From positions 868,001 to 932,000 of the forward strand of contig ML240445.1 in the NCBI GenBank assembly GCA_004835665.1: a DNA stretch of 64,000 nt. The letters are read 5' to 3'. Both the position numbers and the translations under genes were made by a program. The notes under the pieces were generated by a model. That model was not told where the DNA came from and ran no database searches. It was given only the letters and a program-made list of their open reading frames with translations. The DNA is from Phoma sp. XZ068 (taxonomy: Eukaryota > Ascomycota > Dothideomycetes > Pleosporales > Didymellaceae). Shown here in pieces: positions 10,695 through 21,190 of the stretch; within the stretch, counting starts at the first letter, position 1, and every line of letters begins with the position of its first letter.

Positions 10695-11758
10695 TCAACG
10701 TCTCCCACTGAGGCCTTTCACTAAGGCGAATCCTAATACCACTCCCATACCGAATGCTATCAGCGTGTTTGCCGATAGGCTGACCGACTTCTGGCCCTGG
10801 TTCAACTTCCTCGCCTTCTCGGCATACTCCTTCTTCCTCGCCTCAACCTCATCCTGGACCCTAGGCTTCTCATCCTTCGCCGCACCAACACCCAGGTACT
10901 CACGAACCAGTGAGTCATCGCTCTCACTCAAATCGACCCAGTCTGACTTACTATTCCCTTGATCTAGTGGACTCCTAATATTGAGCCCTCCAAACACACC
11001 CTCTTTGCCCTGTTTCCGCCCGGGACTAACGCTTTCCGGCATCCATTCCTCCAGCATGCAAGCAGGTAAAGTACGAAATACAAGACACATCCACATCTCC
11101 AGCACATTCATCAGTAGTCCCGGGTCATCCATGCCAGGCAGCGCATGCCCGCCCATACTCGGACTTGGAAGCACGGCAAGCACACCAATAGCGTTGTAGA
11201 TGGAGAACTGGAGAGCATGGTAGTGCAGCGAGGGATTATCGCGGCGATAGCGAAAGTTGAGGTGTTGAGCAACTCGAGACCGGAGAGACTGTGCTTGCCC
11301 AACGTAGATGCGGACGCGTTTGTCGAGGCCCAGGATGCCGTTGAGGTAGATTGCGCGGGATTCGGTGCGCAGGTCTCCGCCGATGGTCTTGAGTCTGTGG
11401 AGTTGTTAGAGGGATGCTGTATGGGTAAATTGGATTTGGCTCACGCGTCGAGACTCCAGCGTCCGCTTAGATAGGACCAGACTTGGGGGCGAATGCAGCG
11501 GAAGCAGAAGTCATCGAGTTTGGGGTGGCGGTCTATCCATTTCCCATATCGAGCATAGTGTCTTGATTCCGGCTCTTTCAATTTTGATAATATATGTTTC
11601 AAGATGCTTTGCGCTTCGACTTGTGCGGGTGAGAGTTGGGAGGGCACATCGTTCATTCTAGAGGTCGATGCCGATGTTGATGCTGATGAATTCGATATCC
11701 ACGTCTGCGACGTTTGCGAACTTTGATGTGAGCCTTGAGCAGCCGCCATGATGTACAC
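10695..11758 (-). CDS. GIY-YIG-like domain protein with C-terminal membrane anchor
   Basis: Exons are 11758-11445 and 11394-10695 (48 bp intron, GC|GTGAGC..CCACAG|A), giving 337 residues. A second ATG at 11746 is also possible. After a Ser-rich N-terminus, the sequence crossing the splice shows IYLNGIL, then RIYVGQAQSLRSRVAQH. This resembles the GIY..YVG...R..H pattern of GIY-YIG nucleases. A Glu-containing helix follows (NVLEMWMCLVF). The protein ends with an acidic and charged linker and a single hydrophobic helix (TLIAFGMGVVLGFALVKGL) before a short basic tail, the layout of a tail-anchored protein. Domain assignment is from motif spacing only. Substrate is unknown. The nearest plus-strand gene ends 69 bp away. 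Confidence 0.7.
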
Positions 11759-12655
11759 AGTTCCAACTCTTCAAGCTATAGTCTCGAGACAGCAGGATGG
11801 TATGTAGACTAGCTACTGTGGCTAGTGCGAAGGCAGCAAGGGCGAAAGTCGAAGTGGCGCGCGCGGTTGGAGTAAGCACGTCTACTGTCTAGCTAAAGTA
11901 ACTCCGAGTGACAGTGTCTCAAAAGGCATGAAGTTCTAAGTGTCAAACGGCGAGTGATGTTAGTGTTCCCAAAGTCGAGCACAGATGAGGCTCGAGAGCT
12001 TTAGCGGCCGTGGAAGTTGCCTGATAGGGCAGGAATCGTCATATGGTGTCGATTGCAGGCGCCCCTCGGGATGGGTACCCATGTAAAGACTGGATCCTTC
12101 AGGAACTCTGTTCAGGTGGCTTAGGTGTTATAGTTCTTCGACGCAGATGTGCGGATGCCCTGTGGTGACTTTCTCTGCTTCTTTGTTCAGCGTGACAGTT
12201 GGGGTCTAGGCGTGCATCGTCGCCCTGCATGGAGTTTGTTTTGCTGTAAAGCTTGAGCTGAGCCACAGCCAGTCCAACAAGCGCTGAGTGGTTCTGCGAG
12301 CAACAGAGCTATCCACCTTGTGTCTTGCTGTTATATACCCGGGCAATAGTTTTCTAAAAGTAGTTCAGAGGTTCATTGCAGACGAACCTGAGCAGTTTGA
12401 GGGTGGAGGAGAGTTGAGTGCTGCCAGCCTTGCCATGATCTAATCTTATCTCATCGCCTACTGCCCAACTGGCCACGACCCCTGCGACTAGAGGCCAGAG
12501 CAGCACATAAACGCTGCAGGCTCCGAACATAACACGCAACAGTCCACCTGTTCACCCTGCTTTGTTCCCCCGTTCTGCTCAATTCTCCCCTCCGTACCTT
12601 GACGCGACTGCTACACCGGCAAAATGGCAAGTACCTCCCCGCACTGGTTGCACAA
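11759..12655. other. Divergent promoter region, no gene supported
   Basis: About 0.9 kb lies between the GIY-YIG-like gene and SEC13. I see no protein-coding or RNA feature. It should hold both promoters. Confidence 0.55.
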
Positions 12656-13832
12656 ATGCACCTGCCCGAGCTTCACCCGCTGACTTCATTGCAGGCGAAC
12701 GTAATAGCAAACTCCGGGCACGATGACATGATTGTACGTCCACAACTTCACCTCGAACCCCACTCGCCATCTCCTCAGACCCGCGCAATACTGGCACTTG
12801 CGAATTCGCGATCCTGCAAGACACAACCCGCTATGGCCCCCAACGGCGTTGATTTGCTGTCCATAGAAGCTAATGAAGCTCAGCACGATGCCGTTCTGGA
12901 CTACTATGGCAGGCGGCTAGCGACATGCTCTTCGGACAAGACAATCAAGATCTTCGAGGTTGAGGGCGAAACCCACAGGCTGGTTGAGACATTGAAGGGG
13001 TACGTCACTGCGAGATTCTTGCGGCTTGTTGTTGACAGCTTGACAGACACGAGGGCGCTGTATGGTGTGTAGCATGGGCGCACCCCAAGTATGGCAACAT
13101 CCTCGCATCTTCCTCATACGACGGCAAGGTCCTGATCTGGCGCGAACAAAACGGCGCATGGCAAAAGATCTACGAGGTCGCGCTCCACACCGCATCTGTC
13201 AACCACGTCGCTTGGGCACCCCACGAGGCTGGCTGCCTGCTCGCTTGCGCTTCCTCCGACGGCAACGTTTCGGTTCTCGAATTCAAGGACAACAATTGGA
13301 CACATCAGATCTTCCAAGCTTGCGGCTCTGGCGTTAACAGCGTCTCATGGGCACCAGCTGTTGCACCTGGCCAGGTCGTTAGTGCTAGCGGAAACCAGGC
13401 CGGTCCCGCACGACGATTCGTTACTGGTGGCAGTGACTGCCAGGTCAAGCTTTGGGAGTTCAGCGCAGAGACAGGAAGCTGGCAAAACACACAAATTCTG
13501 CCTGGCCACACAGACTGGGTTCGCGATGTTGCATGGTCGCCAACTGTGCTCTCCAAGTCGTACATTGCTTCCGCATCCCAAGACAAGACTGTGCGCATCT
13601 GGACATCTTCGGATTTGCGTATGTGCACACACTGCTTACCGTATTTATTGTATACTGACCACTTGTAGGCGATTGGAAATCGACCGTCCTTAACGTCGAC
13701 GCCGCCGCATGGCGTGTAAGTTGGAGTCTCAGCGGTAACGTGCTCGCCGTCAGCACCGGCGATAACCGAGTCAGCTTGTGGAAGGAGAGGTTGAGCGGCG
13801 GGTGGGATTGCGTCAAGACAATTGAGGAGTAG
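12656..13832 (+). CDS. SEC13: Sec13, WD40 protein of COPII coat and nuclear pore
   Basis: Sec13 pairs with Sec31 in the COPII outer coat and with Nup84-complex subunits. Exons after the start are to 12733, 12884-12999, 13047-13618 and 13669-13832. Splicing restores the conserved frame at each join (SGHDDMI|HDAVLDYYGRRLATCSSD, LKG|HEGAVWCVAWAHPKYGN, SSDL|RDWKSTVLNVD). WD repeats include SSSYDGKVLIW, TGGSDCQVKLWEF and ASASQDKTVRIW. It ends at GGWDCVKTIEE. The length of about 309 is near the family norm. The start is uncertain: the ATG at 12656 is in frame, while the ATG at 12624 is not unless spliced in a way I could not find. The 150 bp second intron has no alternative exon that I see. Confidence 0.93.
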
Positions 13833-14746
13833 GGGTTGTTCACGACAAGATAGAGGCACCAAAAGCGCGGCTATAACTACGTGGCTGGTTTGGTACGATT
13901 GCTGGCAGATACCAAGCATGTCATCAAGGTTCGAATGACAAGATACGACAATCTCAAGTTTTTGTGTGTTTGCTTGTACGCTGACAAGAGACGAGGCTCA
14001 AACGATCATGGATCTCGGACTTTGAAAACATCAACCATTCCAGACGCAACAGAACCTATCTCTAAGACCCTGATGCGCCACTCTTCTGCGACTATCCTGT
14101 GCGACAAATCATGCTGAACACTTCGTCACCAACCCTCAATTGAAGCATCTTTGCAGGTTGCCTGAGAGATATAGGCAAGTTAGTCCACGCGATGACACGT
14201 GCCGAGTTGTGCGGATACACCGCCTCGCCATACCCAATGCAGAAGTGGGTCTTGTGCCATGTGAATCCTTCAGGATTACGGAACGAAAGTCTCGATTCTG
14301 TTGCAGCAGCCACACACGATGATCATGAATTTGGTGGTTGCCCTGAAGTGTTGCTGATTGACGCAGCGACCGACAGACCGACAAACAACGCTAATAAACA
14401 GCGACGCCCCGGATACCAAGCTGTCAGCGGCGAACCATACACACGCCCATCTCCAGATCTAGCCCACTGTGAGCGTGGGGAGTTGATCAATGAGAACAGA
14501 AGTTGAGTCTTAGGGAGTGGGCTAGGAAATGACGACAGCGACAAGCGAGGGGCACTAACAACTAACAGGTCAAGGCTGTGCCCCTCAACAACCCTTGAAC
14601 ACTGAATTCCTGCTGCACATGCACCTTTCCTTAGCGGCGGATCCCGGTACAGGTACGGCATACAACGAAATAAATACACGTCAATTGCTTGAGTGCCGCA
14701 AGTTTCTCCACGCTCTTTCCCTCCGCCACCTCCACAATCTCAAACG
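13833..14746. other. Intergenic, upstream of the A-T-R-SDR gene
   Basis: About 0.9 kb has only short open frames on both strands and no recognisable product. The last 60 bases before 14747 are pyrimidine-rich, as expected of a fungal leader. Confidence 0.55.
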
Positions 14747-17700
14747 ATGTCTATCATCGATACTACCAAGGATCTGTCAGCACTCTTCACGCAGCAGGTA
14801 AAGGCTACACCTGATGCAATCGCCCTAGAGGACGAGAAGCACACATACACATACCAGCAGCTCCACGACAAGGTCGCTGAGCTTGCTCTAAAGCTTCGGG
14901 GTCATGGTGTTGGTCGGGATAGCTTAGTCGGTGTGTTACTGCCACGCTCCGCCGACTATGTCATTGCATGTTTGGCTGCGCTCCGAGCAGGTGGAGCATT
15001 TTTGGTGCTCGAATTAGCATACCCACCGGACCTGCTTGCAGACGTGCTTGAGGATGCCCGTCCTACCGCAGTGGTCACTATCAGTGCCGAGGTTGGAAAG
15101 GTCGCAGCAGGGACAACGCTTGTTGTGCTTGATGAAGAGGCTTCGACATCAAATGGTCACGTGGACGAATCAGAACTGCCACCACTTCCAGAAGACACAG
15201 ATTTGAGCCGGTTATGTTTTGTTTCCTATTCCAGCGGTACGACTGGCAAGCCCAAGGGTATCGCCAATCCCCACAGAGCGGCCGTGCTCTCATACAACCT
15301 CAGATTTGGCTTTTCAGATATCCAGCCTGGAGACCGAGTAGCCTGCAACGTGTTCTTTATTTGGGAGATCATACGACCACTGTTACGAGGAGCAACAGTC
15401 ATCGCCGTTCCTGACGATGCCAGCTACGATCCCCGAATGCTTGTTGATCTTCTCAGCACGAAGAAGGTCACGGAGACACTATTCACACCTACCTTGTTCG
15501 CCGCTGTGCTGGCCCGTCACCAATCGCTGGAAACACGTCTTCCACACCTGAAAACTGTGTGGCTTAATGGCGAGGTAGTGACTACCGACCTGGCAAGACG
15601 AGGTATCAAAGCTCTGCCGAATACACGACTTCTTAATGTCTACAGCGCCTGCGAAACACATGAGATCGCTTGCGGCGACATCAAGGAAATGCTTGGGCAG
15701 ATCGAAAAGGACGCTCCGTACTGTCCAGTTGGGCCTCCTCTCATCGACAAAAAGTATGTCTACATTCTGAACGAAAGTGGTCAGAAGGTGGACGAAGGAG
15801 AGAATGGCGAGCTCTTCATCGGCGGTCACCTGCTTGCGCGTGGATATCTCAACCTTCCAGAAGTCACTGCTAAGGCATTCACACCAAACCCCTTCAGCTC
15901 GCAGAAGGGTGCCCGGATGTACAGAACCGGAGACAAGGCTAGATTACTACCAAGCGGGTTGCTCGAGATCACTGGACGTGTTGGTGCAATGATCAAAATC
16001 CGTGGTTACTCCGTCGTTCCCGGCAAAGTTGAGAGCGAGATTCGGAACCATCTTGCCGTCAGCCACTGCGCTGTCATTGCTCACGGTGATGGCATTGACA
16101 GGCAACTCGTTGCGTACATCGTACGCGATAAGGATTCCTCTGAAGAACGACCCGTTGTCGAGATCGACAAGGCAGGCCGCAGCTCTACTGCTCGGCGTAT
16201 GCTGCAAGCGTACCTTGCCCACTACATGCTGCCCGCGCTCTGGGTTGAGCTAGAGACCCTGCCCACCAATGATGTTTCTGGCAAGGTGAACGTCAAGGCC
16301 CTTCCTCCGCCAAGGTCGAGTTCGCCAACCGGAAGTGCGCGCCAGTACGAGCAAAGCCCCATAAGTATCGAGCAGATTACAACAATCTGGGCTTCCATCC
16401 TGAACATTGACGCTAGCTCAATCACACCTGAGTACAACTTTTTCGACCTCGGAGGTCACTCACTTCTGCTTGCTGACCTGGCAGCACGTCTGTCGAACAC
16501 TTTCGGTTTCCGAGTCCCAGTTGCACGTCTTGCAACACCAGCAACTCTCAACGGTCACCTTGATACCGTCCGAAAGATTCGAGATGGTAACACTGCCGAA
16601 ATCCAGGAGAATCTACCTGCTGTTCTCAAAGCCGATTCCGTTCTTGATAAGGACATCCAGCCCAAGGAGGCTAAGTTTGTCGCACTCAAGGATGCTAAGA
16701 CAGTACTTCTGACTGGTGTCACCGGTTTCTTGGGTGCTTTCCTCCTCAGGGATCTCCTTGAGCACACATCCGCTACCATCATCTGTATGGTTCGATTCGC
16801 CGATGCTTCGCAGGATGATGTTCCGGCTGCCATAGCAAGGATCCGAAGCAATCTCCTCGACTTCGGCTTATGGAGTGACTCCATCATGGAACGTGTGGAA
16901 ATTCTGCCTGGTAACTTGTCCAGGAAACGATTCGGTCTGCCACCAAACAAGTTTCAGGAGCTCGCTGATCGACTCGATGTTATCCTTCATGCTGCTGCCA
17001 CCGTTAACTTGGTCTACCCATATGCCGCGTTGCAAAAGCCCAACGTTGGTGGCACGAGAGAAATCCTTCGTCTTGCCAGTGCCGGTGGTGTCACAGTCCA
17101 ATACATCTCCACAAACGGTGTACTTCCTCCCGCGAAGGGCCGCGAGGGATGGCCTGAGGATAGCATGCTTGGTGTAGAAGACGTACCTACCAAGCTTGCG
17201 GATGGCTACGGTCAGACCAAGTGGGTTGCTGAGCAGCTTGCTCTGGAAGCACAGAAGCGCGGTCTGCCATTGAAGATCCACCGTCTCGGTACCATCAGCG
17301 GACACAGTGAGACTGGAGCGGCTAACGCCTGGGATCTGTTGACTGCATTGATCGTTGAGTCGATCAGAATTGGTCACTACCCTGATGTCAAGGGTTGGCG
17401 CGCTGAGATGACACCTGTTGACTTCGTCAGCAAGGCAATCTTGCATCTTAGTGATCAGACTGAGACTGATCAGTCCATCTTCCATATTGGTGACCCAAAT
17501 CCTGTCGATATTAGCCAGGTCTTTAAGGATGTTGAGAAGCTCGGCTACCCTACCAAACCCTTAGAGTTCGAGAAGTGGGTCGCTCTGTGGGACGAGAAGC
17601 GAGGATCTACTAAGGGTGGCGTCGGTGCTTTCACTATCGACATCCTACGCAGTGGTATGCCAAGCATAGAATTCCTCAGGGATGTCGTCGTGCTTGATAA

Positions 17701-18601
17701 CGCAAAGACACGGCCACTTCGCTCTGCCGTTGAGCGTCCAAAGGTCGACGAGGCACTCCTCGAGACCTACACACGGCACTGGTACGCACGTGGTTGGCTG
17801 GCGCAGCCACCCCAAGGCCAGAATGCCGTAGGGGGATCAGCAAGAGCACTTCCCCGTCGAGGACCCCTCTACGGCAAGGTTGCTATCGTCATGGGTGCCT
17901 CATCAGGCATTGGTGCTGCCACCGCCGCAGCACTTACAAGAGAAGGTTGCCACGTCGCACTCGCAGCCCGCCGTATCGATGCTCTCGAGAGCCTCAAGAA
18001 GCGCCTCACCATTCGCGAGGGCAAGATAATCACCCAGAAGACCGACGTCACCGACAAGTCCCAAGTCGAAGCCCTTGTTGCCGCCACGGAGAAGCAGCTA
18101 GGCCCCGTTGACATATTCGTCAACGTCTCTGGTGTTATGTATTTCACCATGATGGCCAACGCTCTTACAGACCAGTGGAATCAGACCGTTGATGTCAACT
18201 GTAAGGGTATCTGTAACACCATCGCCGCCGTCGTACCCTCTATGCTCAAGCGCGGAAAGGGCCACTTTGTCGCTATCTCTTCGGACGCTGGCCGTAAAGT
18301 ATTCCCTGGCCTAGGTGTATACTCAGCCTCCAAGTTCTTCGTCGAGGCTACACTACAGGCTCTGCGCGTTGAGACTGCTGGAACTGGATTGAGGGTTACA
18401 AGTGTGCAGCCAGGTAACGTGGCAACGGACCTACTGGGTATGAGTACGGATCAAGAGGCGCTAAAGAAGTACGGTGAGCCGAGTGGCGCGAAGGTGCTGG
18501 ATCCCGAGGATGTAGCGGGCAGCATTATCTATGCGCTGAAGCAGCCGGAGCACGTCGCTGTCAATGAGGTTATGATCGAGCCGAGGGATGAGCCGATCTG
18601 A
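14747..18601 (+). CDS. ATRR: NRPS-like A-T-R-SDR enzyme, probable glycine betaine reductase (ATRR/NPS10 type)
   Basis: This is a single exon of 1284 residues. The ATG at 14747 follows a CT-rich leader. The adenylation domain (about 10-535) shows YSSGTTGKPKG at 161-171, NVYSACE, MYRTGDKARL, GRVGAMIKIRGYSV and NDVSGKV. The carrier domain has FFDLGGHS, with the phosphopantetheine Ser at about 569. The thioester-reductase domain has LLTGVTGFLGAFLL (about 655) and YGQTK (about 820). The final short-chain dehydrogenase has MGASSGIGAATA (about 1050) and YSASK (about 1191). There is no condensation domain. This domain order is known from Cochliobolus NPS10 and from Aspergillus nidulans ATRR, which activates glycine betaine and reduces it in two steps, via the aldehyde, to choline. 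Assignment here rests on domain order and motifs; the betaine-binding pocket was not compared. It is tail to tail with the SLATT gene (85 bp apart). Confidence 0.9.
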   Translation: MSIIDTTKDLSALFTQQVKATPDAIALEDEKHTYTYQQLHDKVAELALKLRGHGVGRDSLVGVLLPRSADYVIACLAALRAGGAFLVLELAYPPDLLADVLEDARPTAVVTISAEVGKVAAGTTLVVLDEEASTSNGHVDESELPPLPEDTDLSRLCFVSYSSGTTGKPKGIANPHRAAVLSYNLRFGFSDIQPGDRVACNVFFIWEIIRPLLRGATVIAVPDDASYDPRMLVDLLSTKKVTETLFTPTLFAAVLARHQSLETRLPHLKTVWLNGEVVTTDLARRGIKALPNTRLLNVYSACETHEIACGDIKEMLGQIEKDAPYCPVGPPLIDKKYVYILNESGQKVDEGENGELFIGGHLLARGYLNLPEVTAKAFTPNPFSSQKGARMYRTGDKARLLPSGLLEITGRVGAMIKIRGYSVVPGKVESEIRNHLAVSHCAVIAHGDGIDRQLVAYIVRDKDSSEERPVVEIDKAGRSSTARRMLQAYLAHYMLPALWVELETLPTNDVSGKVNVKALPPPRSSSPTGSARQYEQSPISIEQITTIWASILNIDASSITPEYNFFDLGGHSLLLADLAARLSNTFGFRVPVARLATPATLNGHLDTVRKIRDGNTAEIQENLPAVLKADSVLDKDIQPKEAKFVALKDAKTVLLTGVTGFLGAFLLRDLLEHTSATIICMVRFADASQDDVPAAIARIRSNLLDFGLWSDSIMERVEILPGNLSRKRFGLPPNKFQELADRLDVILHAAATVNLVYPYAALQKPNVGGTREILRLASAGGVTVQYISTNGVLPPAKGREGWPEDSMLGVEDVPTKLADGYGQTKWVAEQLALEAQKRGLPLKIHRLGTISGHSETGAANAWDLLTALIVESIRIGHYPDVKGWRAEMTPVDFVSKAILHLSDQTETDQSIFHIGDPNPVDISQVFKDVEKLGYPTKPLEFEKWVALWDEKRGSTKGGVGAFTIDILRSGMPSIEFLRDVVVLDNAKTRPLRSAVERPKVDEALLETYTRHWYARGWLAQPPQGQNAVGGSARALPRRGPLYGKVAIVMGASSGIGAATAAALTREGCHVALAARRIDALESLKKRLTIREGKIITQKTDVTDKSQVEALVAATEKQLGPVDIFVNVSGVMYFTMMANALTDQWNQTVDVNCKGICNTIAAVVPSMLKRGKGHFVAISSDAGRKVFPGLGVYSASKFFVEATLQALRVETAGTGLRVTSVQPGNVATDLLGMSTDQEALKKYGEPSGAKVLDPEDVAGSIIYALKQPEHVAVNEVMIEPRDEPI

Positions 18602-18686
18602 GAGGTGATATGGATTAGTTAGAGTGTATCAAAAGAATTGTATCTCGTTAAGTCTTCGTTAAACAGTCTTGGTATAAAACCCTGTC

Positions 18687-19970
18687 TCAGCCTCGCTTCT
18701 GCTGTGGTAACTCATCATTCACCGCTTTCCCAATCCTTTGTATGCTGTCCGCAAACCCTCTGAAGCCAACCGCCGCCGTATGCACACTGCTTTGAGCCCG
18801 TTCTGCAGCTTCTCGTGCCCTTCGCGCCTCGCTCTCTATATTCCGCTCGGCTTCAGCAATCCTCGCCCCTTGCGCCTCCACCTCGTGCCCCAAGTCTCGC
18901 CCACGCTGTGCAACATCGTTTCTCACAGCCTCAACGCCCCAATCAAACTCCCTATGTCCCTGATCGAGGTGGTCACGTGCATGTCCAATCTCACGGTCTG
19001 CTGCTTGGAGGCCCTTCTTCTCCAAATCCTGCTCCCAATCTCTTCCTGTCTTCAATGCATCCGCGGTAGTAGCCGTTACACTCCTCTCAAACTCATTACG
19101 TCTCTGCACTAAATCACCTCTCGCATGCTCGAACTCACGTGCTGCAACTCTCATACCTTTCTCTTCCATCTCCTTCTCCCAATCCCTCCCACTCTGCACT
19201 GCATCTTGCCCGCTCTGCATCACTCTCCCCTTGGTAGCCTCCAGCTCACTCTCAAGCCTCCTCAGCCGCTCTTCTTCTTTATGTGCCAGGTTCTCCAGGA
19301 AGTCCGTGACTTTGTGTCCGTACTTCATCTCTAGCTCCTGCAGCTTGCTCTGACCCTGCGCCTGCGCTCCATGCAGCAGCTTCGGGATCTGAGGATTATT
19401 CGGCTGACCTCTATTCCTCAGATCGCTGAGGCTGATATACGCCTCGGGCGTATTATTCTGGATATCGGCCTTGACTTCTTCGTACATTGCTTCAATGACT
19501 TGCACGACTTCTTGCACGTCGAGACGGCAATTGGGCCGCGAGAAGTCGCGCTCCCGCTGCTCGATGTATTCGCGGATCTTCTTCCACTCGTTCTCGTACC
19601 ATCGGATGCGGTTTGGCAACCCAGAGCCCTTGAGGTATGTTAGGATGCCAGCGATGACGGTGTTGATAGCTCCGAAGGCGGTGATGGAGACGTGGTTTGT
19701 GTTTGCGGCGCCCATGGCTGTGAGGGCGGCGGCTACGATGACTTGCAAACCTAGGCAGCTGTTGATCAGGAGGGAGGCGAATTTGTAGCCTCGTTTTGCT
19801 TCGGATTCGCGGTGGCACACACGGTTGTATATACCGAGATTGGGCGCGGCGCGGCCGTCGAAGTGTAGGTTGTTGTGGCTGAAGTCATTGGCGCCGGAGA
19901 AGCCTTTCGTGCTGTGGATGCCGACCATGTGTCTGAAGTTGGCGAGCTGGTTGTTTTGCTCGTCTTCCAT
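18687..19970 (-). CDS. SLATT-type two-TM protein with 48-residue coiled repeats
   Basis: This is a single exon of 427 residues with ATG at 19970. Residues about 47-140 match the fungal SLATT pattern: NRVCHRESEAKRGYKFASLL, two adjacent hydrophobic helices (about 66-87 and 95-113), then LPNRIRWYENEWKKIREYIE. SLATT proteins are predicted membrane effectors, linked in prokaryotes to nucleotide-second-messenger conflict systems; the fungal role is unknown. The C-terminal half is charged and alpha-helical. It contains repeats of exactly 48 residues whose GRDW/GRDW/GRDL landmarks fall at 261, 309 and 357 (first two full repeats, third degenerate). The tail resembles stress/LEA-like or coiled-coil proteins. 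No SMODS, SLOG or nucleotidyltransferase gene lies nearby. Confidence 0.8.
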   Translation of the reverse strand: MEDEQNNQLANFRHMVGIHSTKGFSGANDFSHNNLHFDGRAAPNLGIYNRVCHRESEAKRGYKFASLLINSCLGLQVIVAAALTAMGAANTNHVSITAFGAINTVIAGILTYLKGSGLPNRIRWYENEWKKIREYIEQRERDFSRPNCRLDVQEVVQVIEAMYEEVKADIQNNTPEAYISLSDLRNRGQPNNPQIPKLLHGAQAQGQSKLQELEMKYGHKVTDFLENLAHKEEERLRRLESELEATKGRVMQSGQDAVQSGRDWEKEMEEKGMRVAAREFEHARGDLVQRRNEFERSVTATTADALKTGRDWEQDLEKKGLQAADREIGHARDHLDQGHREFDWGVEAVRNDVAQRGRDLGHEVEAQGARIAEAERNIESEARRAREAAERAQSSVHTAAVGFRGFADSIQRIGKAVNDELPQQKRG

Positions 19971-21190
19971 TGTCTATGGACAAAGTCAGTGGAGTGTGAT
20001 GACATAAATTGAAATAAACCATTATCGGAGCGTTCGAAGAGCAATGGTATGGCTCTAAATACGTTGCTGAAACATGGAGATTTTCATACCATAGGATTTT
20101 TTGCTGCCTGTGTGGGTGCTCCAAATGCCAATGGCAGTGTGCTTCCCGAAAGACCGTCTTCGACACTGTGCACACGAGCTCGACCCTGTGGTCGCAACGC
20201 TGACGGTAGATAATTCATGGGTGAGGGGAATTTGTTTCAATGTGGAGAAGAGAAGGAGGACACGGACGAGATCATCGCGACAGTATATAGGCAACGAACA
20301 ATATACTTCAGCTCCCCATACGCTCACCCGCACCTAAGATAAACGCCCATTTGGTGAATCCCATGTCCATCTCACTTTGGATGTGGCACCATCTGCACGC
20401 CAGTCGCACGTTCCGAACGCCAGAACATCGTTAAGCGAGTATGTGGTCGAGCATAAATGCTAGGAGGCATCCAATGGGAGTGTGAGAAGGCACATGGATA
20501 TCTTGGCTATGTGGGTCTGAGCTGAAGGAGGTGTGAACATCTTCCATGTTAGGCTGGGAAGCCTTCATGCACGTCTGGAAAGGGTCGGAAAGCGGCTCGT
20601 GCCCGGCCCGTCGAGGCTCAACCCGAGGAAGAAGGTGAGGTCAGAACACCACACTCCCTTTCTCTTCCACGGATTTTGCTACTCTAGACTCATTCAAATA
20701 GCTGTCTGACCAGTTGTTGTGCACACTATCACAGTTTTTATCTCCGGTTACGCGAGTTGCAGCACACGAAAACGAACTCATGCATGTGTAGCCAGCCTTG
20801 TCAAGGCGTCTGACCGCGGTTCAGCTGGCTGGGCGCAACGCCACGCTCGGAACGGCCGCAACAGGGTCCTTAAGGGAAGCTGCCAACCAACATGGCGCAC
20901 TGTGTGATCTGCTGCTAATGAGCAAAGCGAGGGAGCCGGTAATTGCCAGCGCTTAGCGGGGAAGGGATGGTATAGTGAAAGGAAAGCCCACTTTTTGATA
21001 GCGTTCTTGCATTGTTTCTATTCGTTGCCTTGAGTATTCACGGAGCTAATGGTTGCAGCTTTGCTTGTCCCTGTAGGCATCGAGCAGTTCACTGAACGAT
21101 GAACTAATCACTTAGATACTTTGATACGGGTGAACATTGGATCATCCAGGTTACGACGCAAGACAAGAAGCAAACTAGCAAAAAGCAACT
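19971..21190. other. Intergenic, no gene supported
   Basis: This 1.2 kb lies upstream of the SLATT gene and downstream of the next minus-strand gene. No domain or credible spliced frame was found. It probably holds the SLATT gene promoter. Confidence 0.55.
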
